Positions 36,960 to 48,990 of a stretch of DNA of 64,000 bases are shown piece by piece; position 1 is the stretch's first letter, and every line of letters starts with the position of its first letter. The notes under the pieces were generated by a model. That model made no database searches. It worked only from the letters and a program-made list of their open reading frames with translations, and was not told where the DNA came from. The position numbers and the translations under genes were made by a program. Location: the NCBI RefSeq assembly GCF_051014685.1, contig NW_027478463.1, positions 248,001-312,000 of the forward strand. Reading direction: 5' to 3'. The DNA is from Ptiloglossa arizonensis. Its lineage: Eukaryota; Arthropoda; Insecta; Hymenoptera; Colletidae.

Positions 36960-39259
36960 CTCGCGAACGGATCACCAACTCGAGAAATTGCAGTTGCATC
37001 TGAAAGCATAATCTCGCCCGATTACAATGCTATGTGTATTTTTGCCCTAGGCCATAGCAGTTATTGGTTTCGAGTATCAGACTTGCGAAAATTTTGATGG
37101 TTTCTCAACCATTCCGTAACTTCAAACTCCCATATTTCGCGAATGGATTGACGAACTCGAGAAATTCCTGTTGCATCTGAAAGCAGAAACTCGCCCGATT
37201 ACCATGGTATGTGTATTTTTGCCCTAGGACATAGTAGTTATTGCTTTCGTGTATCAGACTTACTAAAATTTTGACGGTTTCTCAACCATTCCGTAACTTC
37301 AAACTCCCATATTTCGCGCACGGATTGACGAACTCGAGAAATTCCTGTTGCATCTGAGAGCAGAAACTCGCCCGATTACAACGGTATGTGTATTTTTGCC
37401 CTAGGCCATTGTAGTTATTGGTTTCGAGTATCAGACTTGCGAAAATTTTGATTGTTTCTCAACCATTCCTTAACTTCAAACTCCCATATCTCTCGAACGG
37501 ATAGACGAACTCGAAAAATTCCTGTTGCATCTGAAAGTAGAAACTCGCTCGATTACAAAGGTATGTGTATTTTTCCCCTAGGCCTTTGTAGTTATTGGTT
37601 TCGAGTTTCAGACTTGCGAAAATTTTGATGGTTCCTCAACCATTCCTTAACTTCAAACTCCCATATCTCGCGAAAGGATTGACGAACTCGAGAAATTCCT
37701 GTTGCATCTGAAAGTAGAAGCTCGCCCGATTACAAAGGTATGTGTATTTTTCCCCTAGGCCTTTATAGTTACTGGTTTCGAGTATCAGACTTGCGAAAAT
37801 TTTGATTGTTTCTCAACCATTCCTTAACTTCAAACTCCCATATCTCTCGAACGGATAGACGAACTCGAAAAATTCCTGTTGCATCTGAAAGTAGAAACTC
37901 TCTCGATTACAAAGGTATGTGTATTTTTCCCCTAGGCCTTTGTAGTTACTGGTTTCGAGTATCAGACTTGCGAAAATTTTGATGGTTTCTCAACCATTCC
38001 GTAACTTCAAACTCCCATATTTCGCGAATGGATTGACGAACTCGAGAAATTCCTGTTGCATCTGAAAGCAGAAACTCGCCCGATTACAACGCTATGTGTA
38101 TTTTTCCCCTAGGCCATTGTAGTTATTTGTTTCGAGTATCAGACTTGCGAAAATTTTGATTGTTTCTCAACCATTCCTTAACTTCAAACGACCATATCTC
38201 TCGAACGGATAGACGAACTCGAAAAATTCCTGTTGCATCTGAAAGTAGAAACTCGCCCGATTACAAAGGTATGTGTATTTTTCCCCTAGGCCTTTGTAGT
38301 TATTGGTTTCGAGTAACAGGCTTGCGAAAATTTTGATTGTTTCTCAACCATTCCTTAACTTCAAACTCCCATATCTCTCGAACGGATAGACGAACTCGAA
38401 AAATTCCGGTTGCATCTGAAAGTAGAAACTCGCCCGACTACAAAGGTATGTGTATTTTTCCCCTAGGCCTTTGTAGTTATTGGTTTCGAGTTTCAGACTT
38501 GCGAAAATTTTGATGGTTCCTCAACCATTCCTTAACTTCAAACTCCCATATCTCGCGAAAGGATTGACGAACTCGAGAAATTCCTGTTGCATCTGATAGT
38601 AGAATCTCGCCCGATTACAAAGGTATGTGTACTTTTCCCCTAGGCCATTCCAGTTATTGGTTTCGAGTAACAGGCTTGCGAAAATTTTGATTGTTTCTCA
38701 ACCATACCTTAACTTCAAACTCTCATATCTCGCGAACGGATTGACGAACTCGAGAAGTTCCTGTTGCGTCTGAAAGTAGAAACTCGCCCGATTACTATGG
38801 TGTGTGTACTTTTCCCCTAGGCCATTCCAGTTTTTCGTTTCTAGCATCAGAATTGCGAAAATTTTGATGGTTTCTCAACCATACCTTAACTTCAAACTCT
38901 CATATCTCGCGAACGGATTGACGAACTCTAGAAATTCCTGTTGCATCTGAAAGTAGAAACTCGCCCGAATACAACGGTATGTGTATCTTTGCCCTAGGCA
39001 ATAGAAGTTATTGGTTTCGAGTATCAGACTTGCGAAAATTTTGATGGTTTCTCAAACATTCCTTAACTTCAAAATCCCATATCTCGCGAACGGATTGACG
39101 AACTCGAGAAATTCCTGTTGCATCTGAAAGTAGAAACTCGCCCGAATACAACGGTATGTGTATCTTTGCCCTAGGCAATAGAAGTTATTGGTTTCGAGTA
39201 TCAGACTTGCGAAAATTTTGATGGTTTCTCAAACATTCCTTAACTTCAAACTCCCATAT
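36960..39259 (+). repeat. D-HOR unit 2 (13 monomers, 2300 bp)
   Basis: Starts are 36960, 37136, 37313, 37490, 37667, 37844, 38021, 38198, 38375, 38552, 38729, 38906 and 39083. The first six match unit 1. At 38021 a hybrid monomer (left half TTCGCGAATGG with AGCAG, right half ACAACGCTATG with CCATTG and TTATTTG) stands in place of five unit 1 monomers (C, B, B and two CTCGCGAAAGG). There is no GATGGTAGAAGATCG monomer, and there are two GAATACAACGG monomers. CTCTAG at 38926 is shared with unit 1. Confidence 0.93.
37490..37666 (+). repeat. Representative type B monomer
   Basis: It starts CTCTCGAACGGATAGACG and continues AACTCGAAAAATTCC, so both TCGCGA and CTCGAG, normal for type A, are absent, while CCTAGG and AAAATTTT are kept. 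Sub-variants are CCGGTTGC or CCTGTTGC, and CTCGCCCGACT, CTCGCTCGATT or CTCTCTCGATT. Type B monomers are interspersed with type A in all domains, often in runs of two or three. The linked set of differences marks two old subfamilies. Confidence 0.88.
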
Positions 39260-41559
39260 CTCGCGAACGGATCACCAACTCGAGAAATTGCAGTTGCATC
39301 TGAAAGCATAATCTCGCCCGATTACAATGCTATGTGTATTTTTGCCCTAGGCCATAGCAGTTATTGGTTTCGAGTATCAGACTTGCGAAAATTTTGATGG
39401 TTTCTCAACCATTCCGTAACTTCAAACTCCCATATTTCGCGAATGGATTGACGAACTCGAGAAATTCCTGTTGCATCTGAAAGCAGAAACTCGCCCGATT
39501 ACCATGGTATGTGTATTTTTGCCCTAGGACATAGTAGTTATTGCTTTCGTGTATCAGACTTACTAAAATTTTGACGGTTTCTCAACCATTCCGTAACTTC
39601 AAACTCCCATATTTCGCGCACGGATTGACGAACTCGAGAAATTCCTGTTGCATCTGAGAGCAGAAACTCGCCCGATTACAACGGTATGTGTATTTTTGCC
39701 CTAGGCCATTGTAGTTATTGGTTTCGAGTATCAGACTTGCGAAAATTTTGATTGTTTCTCAACCATTCCTTAACTTCAAACTCCCATATCTCTCGAACGG
39801 ATAGACGAACTCGAAAAATTCCTGTTGCATCTGAAAGTAGAAACTCGCTCGATTACAAAGGTATGTGTATTTTTCCCCTAGGCCTTTGTAGTTATTGGTT
39901 TCGAGTTTCAGACTTGCGAAAATTTTGATGGTTCCTCAACCATTCCTTAACTTCAAACTCCCATATCTCGCGAAAGGATTGACGAACTCGAGAAATTCCT
40001 GTTGCATCTGAAAGTAGAAGCTCGCCCGATTACAAAGGTATGTGTATTTTTCCCCTAGGCCTTTATAGTTACTGGTTTCGAGTATCAGACTTGCGAAAAT
40101 TTTGATTGTTTCTCAACCATTCCTTAACTTCAAACTCCCATATCTCTCGAACGGATAGACGAACTCGAAAAATTCCTGTTGCATCTGAAAGTAGAAACTC
40201 TCTCGATTACAAAGGTATGTGTATTTTTCCCCTAGGCCTTTGTAGTTACTGGTTTCGAGTATCAGACTTGCGAAAATTTTGATGGTTTCTCAACCATTCC
40301 GTAACTTCAAACTCCCATATTTCGCGAATGGATTGACGAACTCGAGAAATTCCTGTTGCATCTGAAAGCAGAAACTCGCCCGATTACCATGGTATGTGTA
40401 TTTTTCCCCTAGGCCATTGTAGTTATTTGTTTCGAGTATCAGACTTGCGAAAATTTTGATTGTTTCTCAACCATTCCTTAACTTCAAACGACCATATCTC
40501 TCGAACGGATAGACGAACTCGAAAAATTCCTGTTGCATCTGAAAGTAGAAACTCGCCCGATTACAAAGGTATGTGTATTTTTCCCCTAGGCCTTTGTAGT
40601 TATTGGTTTCGAGTATCAGGCTTGCGAAAATTTTGATTGTTTCTCAACCATTCCTTAACTTCAAACTCCCATATCTCTCGAACGGATAGACGAACTCGAA
40701 AAATTCCGGTTGCATCTGAAAGTAGAAACTCGCCCGACTACAAAGGTATGTGTATTTTTCCCCTAGGCCTTTGTAGTTATTGGTTTCGAGTTTCAGACTT
40801 GCGAAAATTTTGATGGTTCCTCAACCATTCCTTAACTTCAAACTCCCATATCTCGCGAAAGGATTGACGAACTCGAGAAATTCCTGTTGCATCTGATAGT
40901 AGAATCTCGCCCGATTACAAAGGTATGTGTACTTTTCCCCTAGGCCATTCCAGTTATTGGTTTCGAGTATCAGACTTGCGAAAATTTTGATGGTTCCTCA
41001 ACCATTCCTTAATTTCAAACTCCCATATCTCGCGAACGGATTGACGAACTCGAGAAATTCCTGTTGCATCTGATGGTAGAAGATCGCCCGATTACTATGG
41101 TGTGTGTACTTTTCCCCTAGGCCGTTCCAGTTTTTCGTTTCTAGCATCAGAATTGCGAAAATTTTGATGGTTTCTCAACCATACCTTAACTTCAAACTCT
41201 CATATCTCGCGAACGGATTGACGAACTCGAGAAGTTCCTGTTGCGTCTGAAAGTAGAAACTCGCCCGATTACTATGGTGTGTGTACTTTTCCCCTAGGCC
41301 ATTCCAGTTTTTCGTTTCTAGCATCAGAATTGCGAAAATTTTGATGGTTTCTCAACCATACCTTAACTTCAAACTCTCATATCTCGAGAACGGATTGACG
41401 AACTCGAGAAATTCCTGTTGCATCTGAAAGTAGAAACTCGCCCGAATACAACGGTATGTGTATCTTTGCCCTAGGCAATAGAAGTTATTGGTTTCGAGTA
41501 TCAGACTTGCGAAAATTTTGATGGTTTCTCAAACATTCCTTAACTTCAAACTCCCATAT
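39260..41559 (+). repeat. D-HOR unit 3 (13 monomers, 2300 bp)
   Basis: Same length as unit 2 but a different membership: it has a GATGGTAGAAGATCG monomer (41029) that unit 2 lacks, and only one GAATACAACGG monomer (41383) instead of two. The hybrid at 40321 has a later switch point, keeping ACCATGG from the G-like parent before TTTTTCCCCTAGGCCATTG. Near 41394 CTCGAGAACGG replaces CTCGCGAACGG. Confidence 0.92.
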
Positions 41560-44213
41560 CTCGCGAACGGATCACCAACTCGAGAAATTGCAGTTGCATC
41601 TGAAAGCATAATCTCGCCCGATTACAATGCTATGTGTATTTTTGCCCTAGGCCATAGCAGTTATTGGTTTCGAGTATCAGACTTGCGAAAATTTTGATGG
41701 TTTCTCAACCATTCCGTAACTTCAAACTCCCATATTTCGCGAATGGATTGACGAACTCGAGAAATTCCTGTTGCATCTGAAAGCAGAAACTCGCCCGATT
41801 GCCATGGTATGTGTATTTTTGCCCTAGGACATAGTAGTTATTGCTTTCGTGTATCAGACTTACTAAAATTTTGATGGTTTCTCAACCATTCCGTAACTTC
41901 AAACTCCCATATTTCGCGCACGGATTGACGAACTCGAGAAATTCCTGTTGCATCTGAGAGCAGAAACTCGCCCGATTACAACGGTATGTGTATTTTTGCC
42001 CTAGGCCATTGTAGTTATTGGTTTCGAGTATCAGACTTGCGAAAATTTTGATTGTTTCTCAACCATTCCTTAACTTCAAACTCCCATATCTCTCGAACGG
42101 ATAGACGAACTCGAAAAATTCCTGTTGCATCTGAAAGTAGAAACTCGCTCGATTACAAAGGTATGTGTATTTTTTCCCTAGGCCTTTGTAGTTATTGGTT
42201 TCGAGTTTCAGACTTGCGAAAATTTTGATGGTTCCTCAACCATTCCTTAACTTCAAACTCCCATATCTCGCGAAAGGATTGACGAACTCGAGAAATTCCT
42301 GTTGCATCTGAAAGTAGAAGCTCGCCCGATTACAAAGGTATGTGTATTTTTCCCCTAGGCCTTTATAGTTACTGGTTTCGAGTATCAGACTTGCGAAAAT
42401 TTTGATTGTTTCTCAACCATTCCTTAACTTCAAACTCCCATATCTCTCGAACGGATAGACGAACTCGAAAAATTCCTGTTGCATCTGAAAGTAGAAACTC
42501 TCTCGATTACAAAGGTATGTGTATTTTTCCCCTAGGCCTTTGTAGTTACTGGTTTCGAGTATCAGACTTGCGAAAATTTTGATGGTTCCTCAACTATTCC
42601 GTAATTTCAACCTGCCATATTTCGCGAACGGATTGCCGAATCCGAAATATTTCTGTTGCATCTGAAAGTAGAAACTCTCCCGATTACAACGCTATGTGTA
42701 TTTTTCCCCTAGGCCATTGTAGTTATTTGTTTCGAGTATCAGACTTGCGAAAATTTTGATTGTTTCTCAACCATTCCTTAACTTCAAACTCCCATATCTC
42801 TCGAACGGATAGACGAACTCGAAAAATTCCGGTTGCATCTGAAAGTAGAAACTCGCCCGATTACAAAGGTATGTGTATTTTTCCACTAGGCCTTTGTAGT
42901 TATTGGTTTCGAGTATCAGACTTGCGAAAATTTTGATTGTTTCTCAACCATTCCGTAACTTCAAGCTGCCATATCTCTCGAACGGATAGACGAACTCGAA
43001 AAATTCCGGTTGCATCTGAAAGTAGAAACTCGCCCGATTACAAAGGTATGTGTATTTTTCCCCTAGGCCTTTGTAGTTATTGGTTTCGAGTATCAGGCTT
43101 GCGAAAATTTTGATTGTTTCTCAACCATTCCTTAACTTCAAACTCCCATATCTCTCGAACGGATAGACGAACTCGAAAAATTCCGGTTGCATCTGAAAGT
43201 AGAAACTCGCCCGACTACAAAGGTATGTGTATTTTTCCCCTAGGCCTTTGTAGTTATTGGTTTCGAGTTTCAGACTTGCGAAAATTTTGATGGTTCCTCA
43301 ACCATTCCTTAACTTCAAACTCCCATATCTCGCGAAAGGATTGACGAACTCGAGAAATTCCTGTTGCATCTGATAGTAGAATCTCGCCCGATTACAAAGG
43401 TATGTGTACTTTTCCCCTAGGCCATTCCAGTTATTGGTTTCGAGTATCAGACTTGCGAAAATTTTGATGGTTCCTCAACCATTCCTTAATTTCAAACTCC
43501 CATATCTCGCGAACGGATTGACGAACTCGAGAAATTCCTGTTGCATCTGATGGTAGAAGATCGCCCGATTACTATGGTGTGTGTACTTTTCCCCTAGGCC
43601 GTTCCAGTTTTTCGTTTCTAGCATCAGAATTGCGAAAATTTTGATGGTTTCTCAACCATACCTTAACTTCAAACTCTCATATCTCGCGAACGGATTGACG
43701 AACTCGAGAAGTTCCTGTTGCGTCTGAAAGTAGAAACTCGCCCGATTACTATGGTGTGTGTACTTTTCCCCTAGGCCATTCCAGTTTTTCGTTTCTAGCA
43801 TCAGAATTGCGAAAATTTTGATGGTTTCTCAACCATACCTTAACTTCAAACTCTCATATCTCGCGAACGGATTGACGAACTCGAGAAATTCCTGTTGCAT
43901 CTGAAAGTAGAAACTCGCCCGAATACAACGGTATGTGTATCTTTGCCCTAGGCAATAGAAGTTATTGGTTTCGAGTATCAGACTTGCGAAAATTTTGATG
44001 GTTTCTCAAACATTCCTTAACTTCAAAATCCCATATCTCGCGAACGGATTGACGAACTCGAGAAATTCCTGTTGCATCTGAAAGTAGAAACTCGCCCGAA
44101 TACAACGGTATGTGTATCTTTGCCCTAGGCAATAGAAGTTATTGGTTTCGAGTATCAGACTTGCGAAAATTTTGATGGTTTCTCAAACATTCCTTAACTT
44201 CAAACTCCCATAT
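41560..44213 (+). repeat. D-HOR unit 4 (15 monomers, 2654 bp)
   Basis: Starts are 41560 (D), 41736, 41913, 42090, 42267, 42444, 42621 (C), 42798, 42975, 43152, 43329, 43506, 43683, 43860 and 44037. It keeps an intact C monomer, with CCTGCC for AGCTGCC just before it, followed by three type B monomers, the GATGGTAGAAGATCG monomer, F and two GAATACAACGG monomers. Compared with unit 6 it has one more B and one more GAATACAACGG monomer. Confidence 0.92.
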
Positions 44214-46690
44214 CTCGCGAACGGATCACCAACTCGAGAAATTGCAGTTGCATCTGAAAGCATAATCTCGCCCGATTACAATGCTATGTGTATTTTTGCC
44301 CTAGGCCATAGCAGTTATTGGTTTCGAGTATCAGACTTGCGAAAATTTTGATGGTTTCTCAACCATTCCGTAACTTCAAACTCCCATATTTCGCGAATGG
44401 ATTGACGAACTCGAGAAATTCCTGTTGCATCTGAAAGCAGAAACTCGCCCGATTACCATGGTATGTGTATTTTTGCCCTAGGACATAGTAGTTATTGCTT
44501 TCGTGTATCAGACTTACTAAAATTTTGACGGTTTCTCAACCATTCCGTAACTTCAAACTCCCATATTTCGCGCACGGATTGACGAACTCGAGAAATTCCT
44601 GTTGCATCTGAGAGCAGAAACTCGCCCGATTACAACGGTATGTGTATTTTTGCCCTAGGCCATTGTAGTTATTGGTTTCGAGTATCAGACTTGCGAAAAT
44701 TTTGATTGTTTCTCAACCATTCCTTAACTTCAAACTCCCATATCTCTCGAACGGATAGACGAACTCGAAAAATTCCTGTTGCATCTGAAAGTAGAAACTC
44801 GCTCGATTACAAAGGTATGTGTATTTTTCCCCTAGGCCTTTGTAGTTATTGGTTTCGAGTTTCAGACTTGCGAAAATTTTGATGGTTCCTCAACCATTCC
44901 TTAACTTCAAACTCCCATATCTCGCGAAAGGATTGACGAACTCGAGAAATTCCTGTTGCATCTGAAAGTAGAAGCTCGCCCGATTACAAAGGTATGTGTA
45001 TTTTTCCCCTAGGCCTTTATAGTTACTGGTTTCGAGTATCAGACTTGCGAAAATTTTGATTGTTTCTCAACCATTCCTTAACTTCAAACTCCCATATCTC
45101 TCGAACGGATAGACGAACTCGAAAAATTCCTGTTGCATCTGAAAGTAGAAACTCTCTCGATTACAAAGGTATGTGTATTTTTCCCCTAGGCCTTTGTAGT
45201 TACTGGTTTCGAGTATCAGACTTGCGAAAATTTTGATGGTTTCTCAACCATTCCGTAACTTCAAACTCCCATATTTCGCGAATGGATTGACGAACTCGAG
45301 AAATTCCTGTTGCATCTGAAAGCAGAAACTCGCCCGATTACCATGGTATGTGTATTTTTCCCCTAGGCCATTGTAGTTATTTGTTTCGAGTATCAGACTT
45401 GCGAAAATTTTGATTGTTTCTCAACCATTCCTTAACTTCAAACGACCATATCTCTCGAACGGATAGACGAACTCGAAAAATTCCTGTTGCATCTGAAAGT
45501 AGAAACTCGCCCGATTACAAAGGTATGTGTATTTTTCCCCTAGGCCTTTGTAGTTATTGGTTTCGAGTATCAGGCTTGCGAAAATTTTGATTGTTTCTCA
45601 ACCATTCCTTAACTTCAAACTCCCATATCTCTCGAACGGATAGACGAACTCGAAAAATTCCGGTTGCATCTGAAAGTAGAAACTCGCCCGACTACAAAGG
45701 TATGTGTATTTTTCCCCTAGGCCTTTGTAGTTATTGGTTTCGAGTTTCAGACTTGCGAAAATTTTGATGGTTCCTCAACCATTCCTTAACTTCAAACTCC
45801 CATATCTCGCGAAAGGATTGACGAACTCGAGAAATTCCTGTTGCATCTGATAGTAGAATCTCGCCCGATTACAAAGGTATGTGTACTTTTCCCCTAGGCC
45901 ATTCCAGTTATTGGTTTCGAGTATCAGACTTGCGAAAATTTTGATGGTTCCTCAACCATTCCTTAATTTCAAACTCCCATATCTCGCGAACGGATTGACG
46001 AACTCGAGAAATTCCTGTTGCATCTGATGGTAGAAGATCGCCCGATTACTATGGTGTGTGTACTTTTCCCCTAGGCCGTTCCAGTTTTTCGTTTCTAGCA
46101 TCAGAATTGCGAAAATTTTGATGGTTTCTCAACCATACCTTAACTTCAAACTCTCATATCTCGCGAACGGATTGACGAACTCGAGAAGTTCCTGTTGCGT
46201 CTGAAAGTAGAAACTCGCCCGATTACTATGGTGTGTGTACTTTTCCCCTAGGCCATTCCAGTTTTTCGTTTCTAGCATCAGAATTGCGAAAATTTTGATG
46301 GTTTCTCAACCATACCTTAACTTCAAACTCTCATATCTCGCGAACGGATTGACGAACTCGAGAAATTCCTGTTGCATCTGAAAGTAGAAACTCGCCCGAA
46401 TACAACGGTATGTGTATCTTTGCCCTAGGCAATAGAAGTTATTGGTTTCGAGTATCAGACTTGCGAAAATTTTGATGGTTTCTCAAACATTCCTTAACTT
46501 CAAAATCCCATATCTCGCGAACGGATTGACGAACTCGAGAAATTCCTGTTGCATCTGAAAGTAGAAACTCGCCCGAATACAAGGGTATGTGTATCTTTGC
46601 CCTAGGCAATAGAAGTTATTGGTTTCGAGTATCAGACTTGCGAAAATTTTGATGGTTTCTCAAACATTCCTTAACTTCAAACTCCCATAT
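44214..46690 (+). repeat. D-HOR unit 5 (14 monomers, 2477 bp)
   Basis: Composition is that of unit 3 (hybrid monomer at 45275 with ACCATGG, GACC-type B, GATGGTAGAAGATCG at 45983) plus a second GAATACAACGG monomer (46514, here GAATACAAGGG). The single-monomer difference from unit 3 is a clean copy-number step at the end of the unit. Confidence 0.92.
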
Positions 46691-48990
46691 CTCGCGAACG
46701 GATCACCAACTCGAGAAATTGCAGTTGCATCTGAAAGCATAATCTCGCCCGATTACAATGCTATGTGTATTTTTGCCCTAGGCCATAGCAGTTATTGGTT
46801 TCGAGTATCAGACTTGCGAAAATTTTGATGGTTTCTCAACCATTCCGTAACTTCAAACTCCCATATTTCGCGAATGGATTGACGAACTCGAGAAATTCCT
46901 GTTGCATCTGAAAGCAGAAACTCGCCCGATTACCATGGTATGTGTATTTTTGCCCTAGGACATAGTAGTTATTGCTTTCGTGTATCAGACTTACTAAAAT
47001 TTTGATGGTTTCTCAACCATTCCGTAACTTCAAACTCCCATATTTCGCGCACGGATTGACGAGCTCGAGAAATTCATGTTGCATCTGAGAGCAGAACCTC
47101 GCCCGATTACAACGGTATGTGTATTTTTGCCCTAGGCCATTGTAGTTATTGGTTTCGAGTATCAGACTTGCGAAAATTTTGATTGTTTCTCAACCATTCC
47201 TTAACTTCAAACTCCCATATCTCTCGAACGGATAGACGAACTCGAAAAATTCCTGTTGCATCTGAAAGTAGAAACTCGCTCGATTACAAAGGTATGTGTA
47301 TTTTTCCCCTAGGCCTTTGTAGTTATTGGTTTCGAGTTTCAGACTTGCGAAAATTTTGATGGTTCCTCAACCATTCCTTAACTTCAAACTCCCATATCTC
47401 GCGAAAGGATTGACGAACTCGAGAAATTCCTGTTGCATCTGAAAGTAGAAGCTCGCCCGATTACAAAGGTATGTGTATTTTTCCCCTAGGCCTTTATAGT
47501 TACTGGTTTCGAGTATCAGACTTGCGAAAATTTTGATTGTTTCTCAACCATTCCTTAACTTCAAACTCCCATATCTCTCGAACGGATAGACGAACTCGAA
47601 AAATTCCTGTTGCATCTGAAAGTAGAAACTCTCTCGATTACAAAGGTATGTGTATTTTTCCCCTAGGCCTTTGTAGTTACTGGTTTCGAGTATCAGACTT
47701 GCGAAAATTTTGATGGTTCCTCAACTATTCCGTAATTTCAAGCTGCCATATTTCGCGAACGGATTGCCGAATCCGAAATATTTCTGTTGCATCTGAAAGT
47801 AGAAACTCTCCCGATTACAACGCTATGTGTATTTTTCCCCTAGGCCATTGTAGTTATTTGTTTCGAGTATCAGACTTGCGAAAATTTTGATTGTTTCTCA
47901 ACCATTCCTTAACTTCAAACTCCCATATCTCTCGAACGGATAGACGAACTCGAAAAATTCCGGTTGCATCTGAAAGTAGAAACTCGCCCGATTACAAAGG
48001 TATGTGTATTTTTCCCCTAGGCCTTTGTAGTTATTGGTTTCGAGTATCAGACTTGCGAAAATTTTGATTGTTTCTCAACCATTCCGTAACTTCAAGCTGC
48101 CATATCTCTCGAACGGATGGACGAACTCGAAAAATTCCGGTTGCATCTGAAAGTAGAAACTCGCCCGACTACAAAGGTATGTGTATTTTTCCCCTAGGCC
48201 TTTGTAGTTATTGGTTTCGAGTTTCAGACTTGCGAAAATTTTGATGGTTCCTCAACCATTCCTTAACTTCAAACTCCCATATCTCGCGAAAGGATTGACG
48301 AACTCGAGAAATTCCTGTTGCATCTGATAGTAGAATCTCGCCCGATTACAAAGGTATGTGTACTTTTCCCCTAGGCCATTCCAGTTATTGGTTTCGAGTA
48401 TCAGACTTGCGAAAATTTTGATGGTTCCTCAACCATTCCTTAATTTCAAACTCCCATATCTCGCGAACGGATTGACGAACTCGAGAAATTCCTGTTGCAT
48501 CTGATGGTAGAAGATCGCCCGATTACTATGGTGTGTGTACTTTTCCCCTAGGCCGTTCCAGTTTTTCGTTTCTAGCATCAGAATTGCGAAAATTTTGATG
48601 GTTTCTCAACCATACCTTAACTTCAAACTCTCATATCTCGCGAACGGATTGACGAACTCGAGAAATTCCTGTTGCGTCTGAAAGTAGAAACTCGCCCGAT
48701 TACTATGGTGTGTGTACTTTTCCCCTAGGCCATTCCAGTTTTTCGTTTCTAGCATCAGAATTGCGAAAATTTTGATGGTTTCTCAACCATACCTTAACTT
48801 CAAACTCTCATATCTCGCGAACGGATTGACGAACTCGAGAAATTCCTGTTGCATCTGAAAGTAGAAACTCGCCCGAATACAACGGTATGTGTATCTTTGC
48901 CCTAGGCAATAGAAGTTATTGGTTTCGAGTATCAGACTTGCGAAAATTTTGATGGTTTCTCAAACATTCCTTAACTTCAAACTCCCATAT
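46691..48990 (+). repeat. D-HOR unit 6 (13 monomers, 2300 bp)
   Basis: Third unit of 2300 bp but of a third composition: intact C (47752), B (47929), B with GGATGGACG (48106), CTCGCGAAAGG with CTGATAGTAG, GATGGTAGAAGATCG, F and one GAATACAACGG. It is the first unit with the GGATGGACG variant, which is then found in every later block (50406, 53768, 54299, 57128, 60847), so units 6 onward share a recent ancestor for this part. CATGTTGC at about 47074 is private. Confidence 0.92.
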
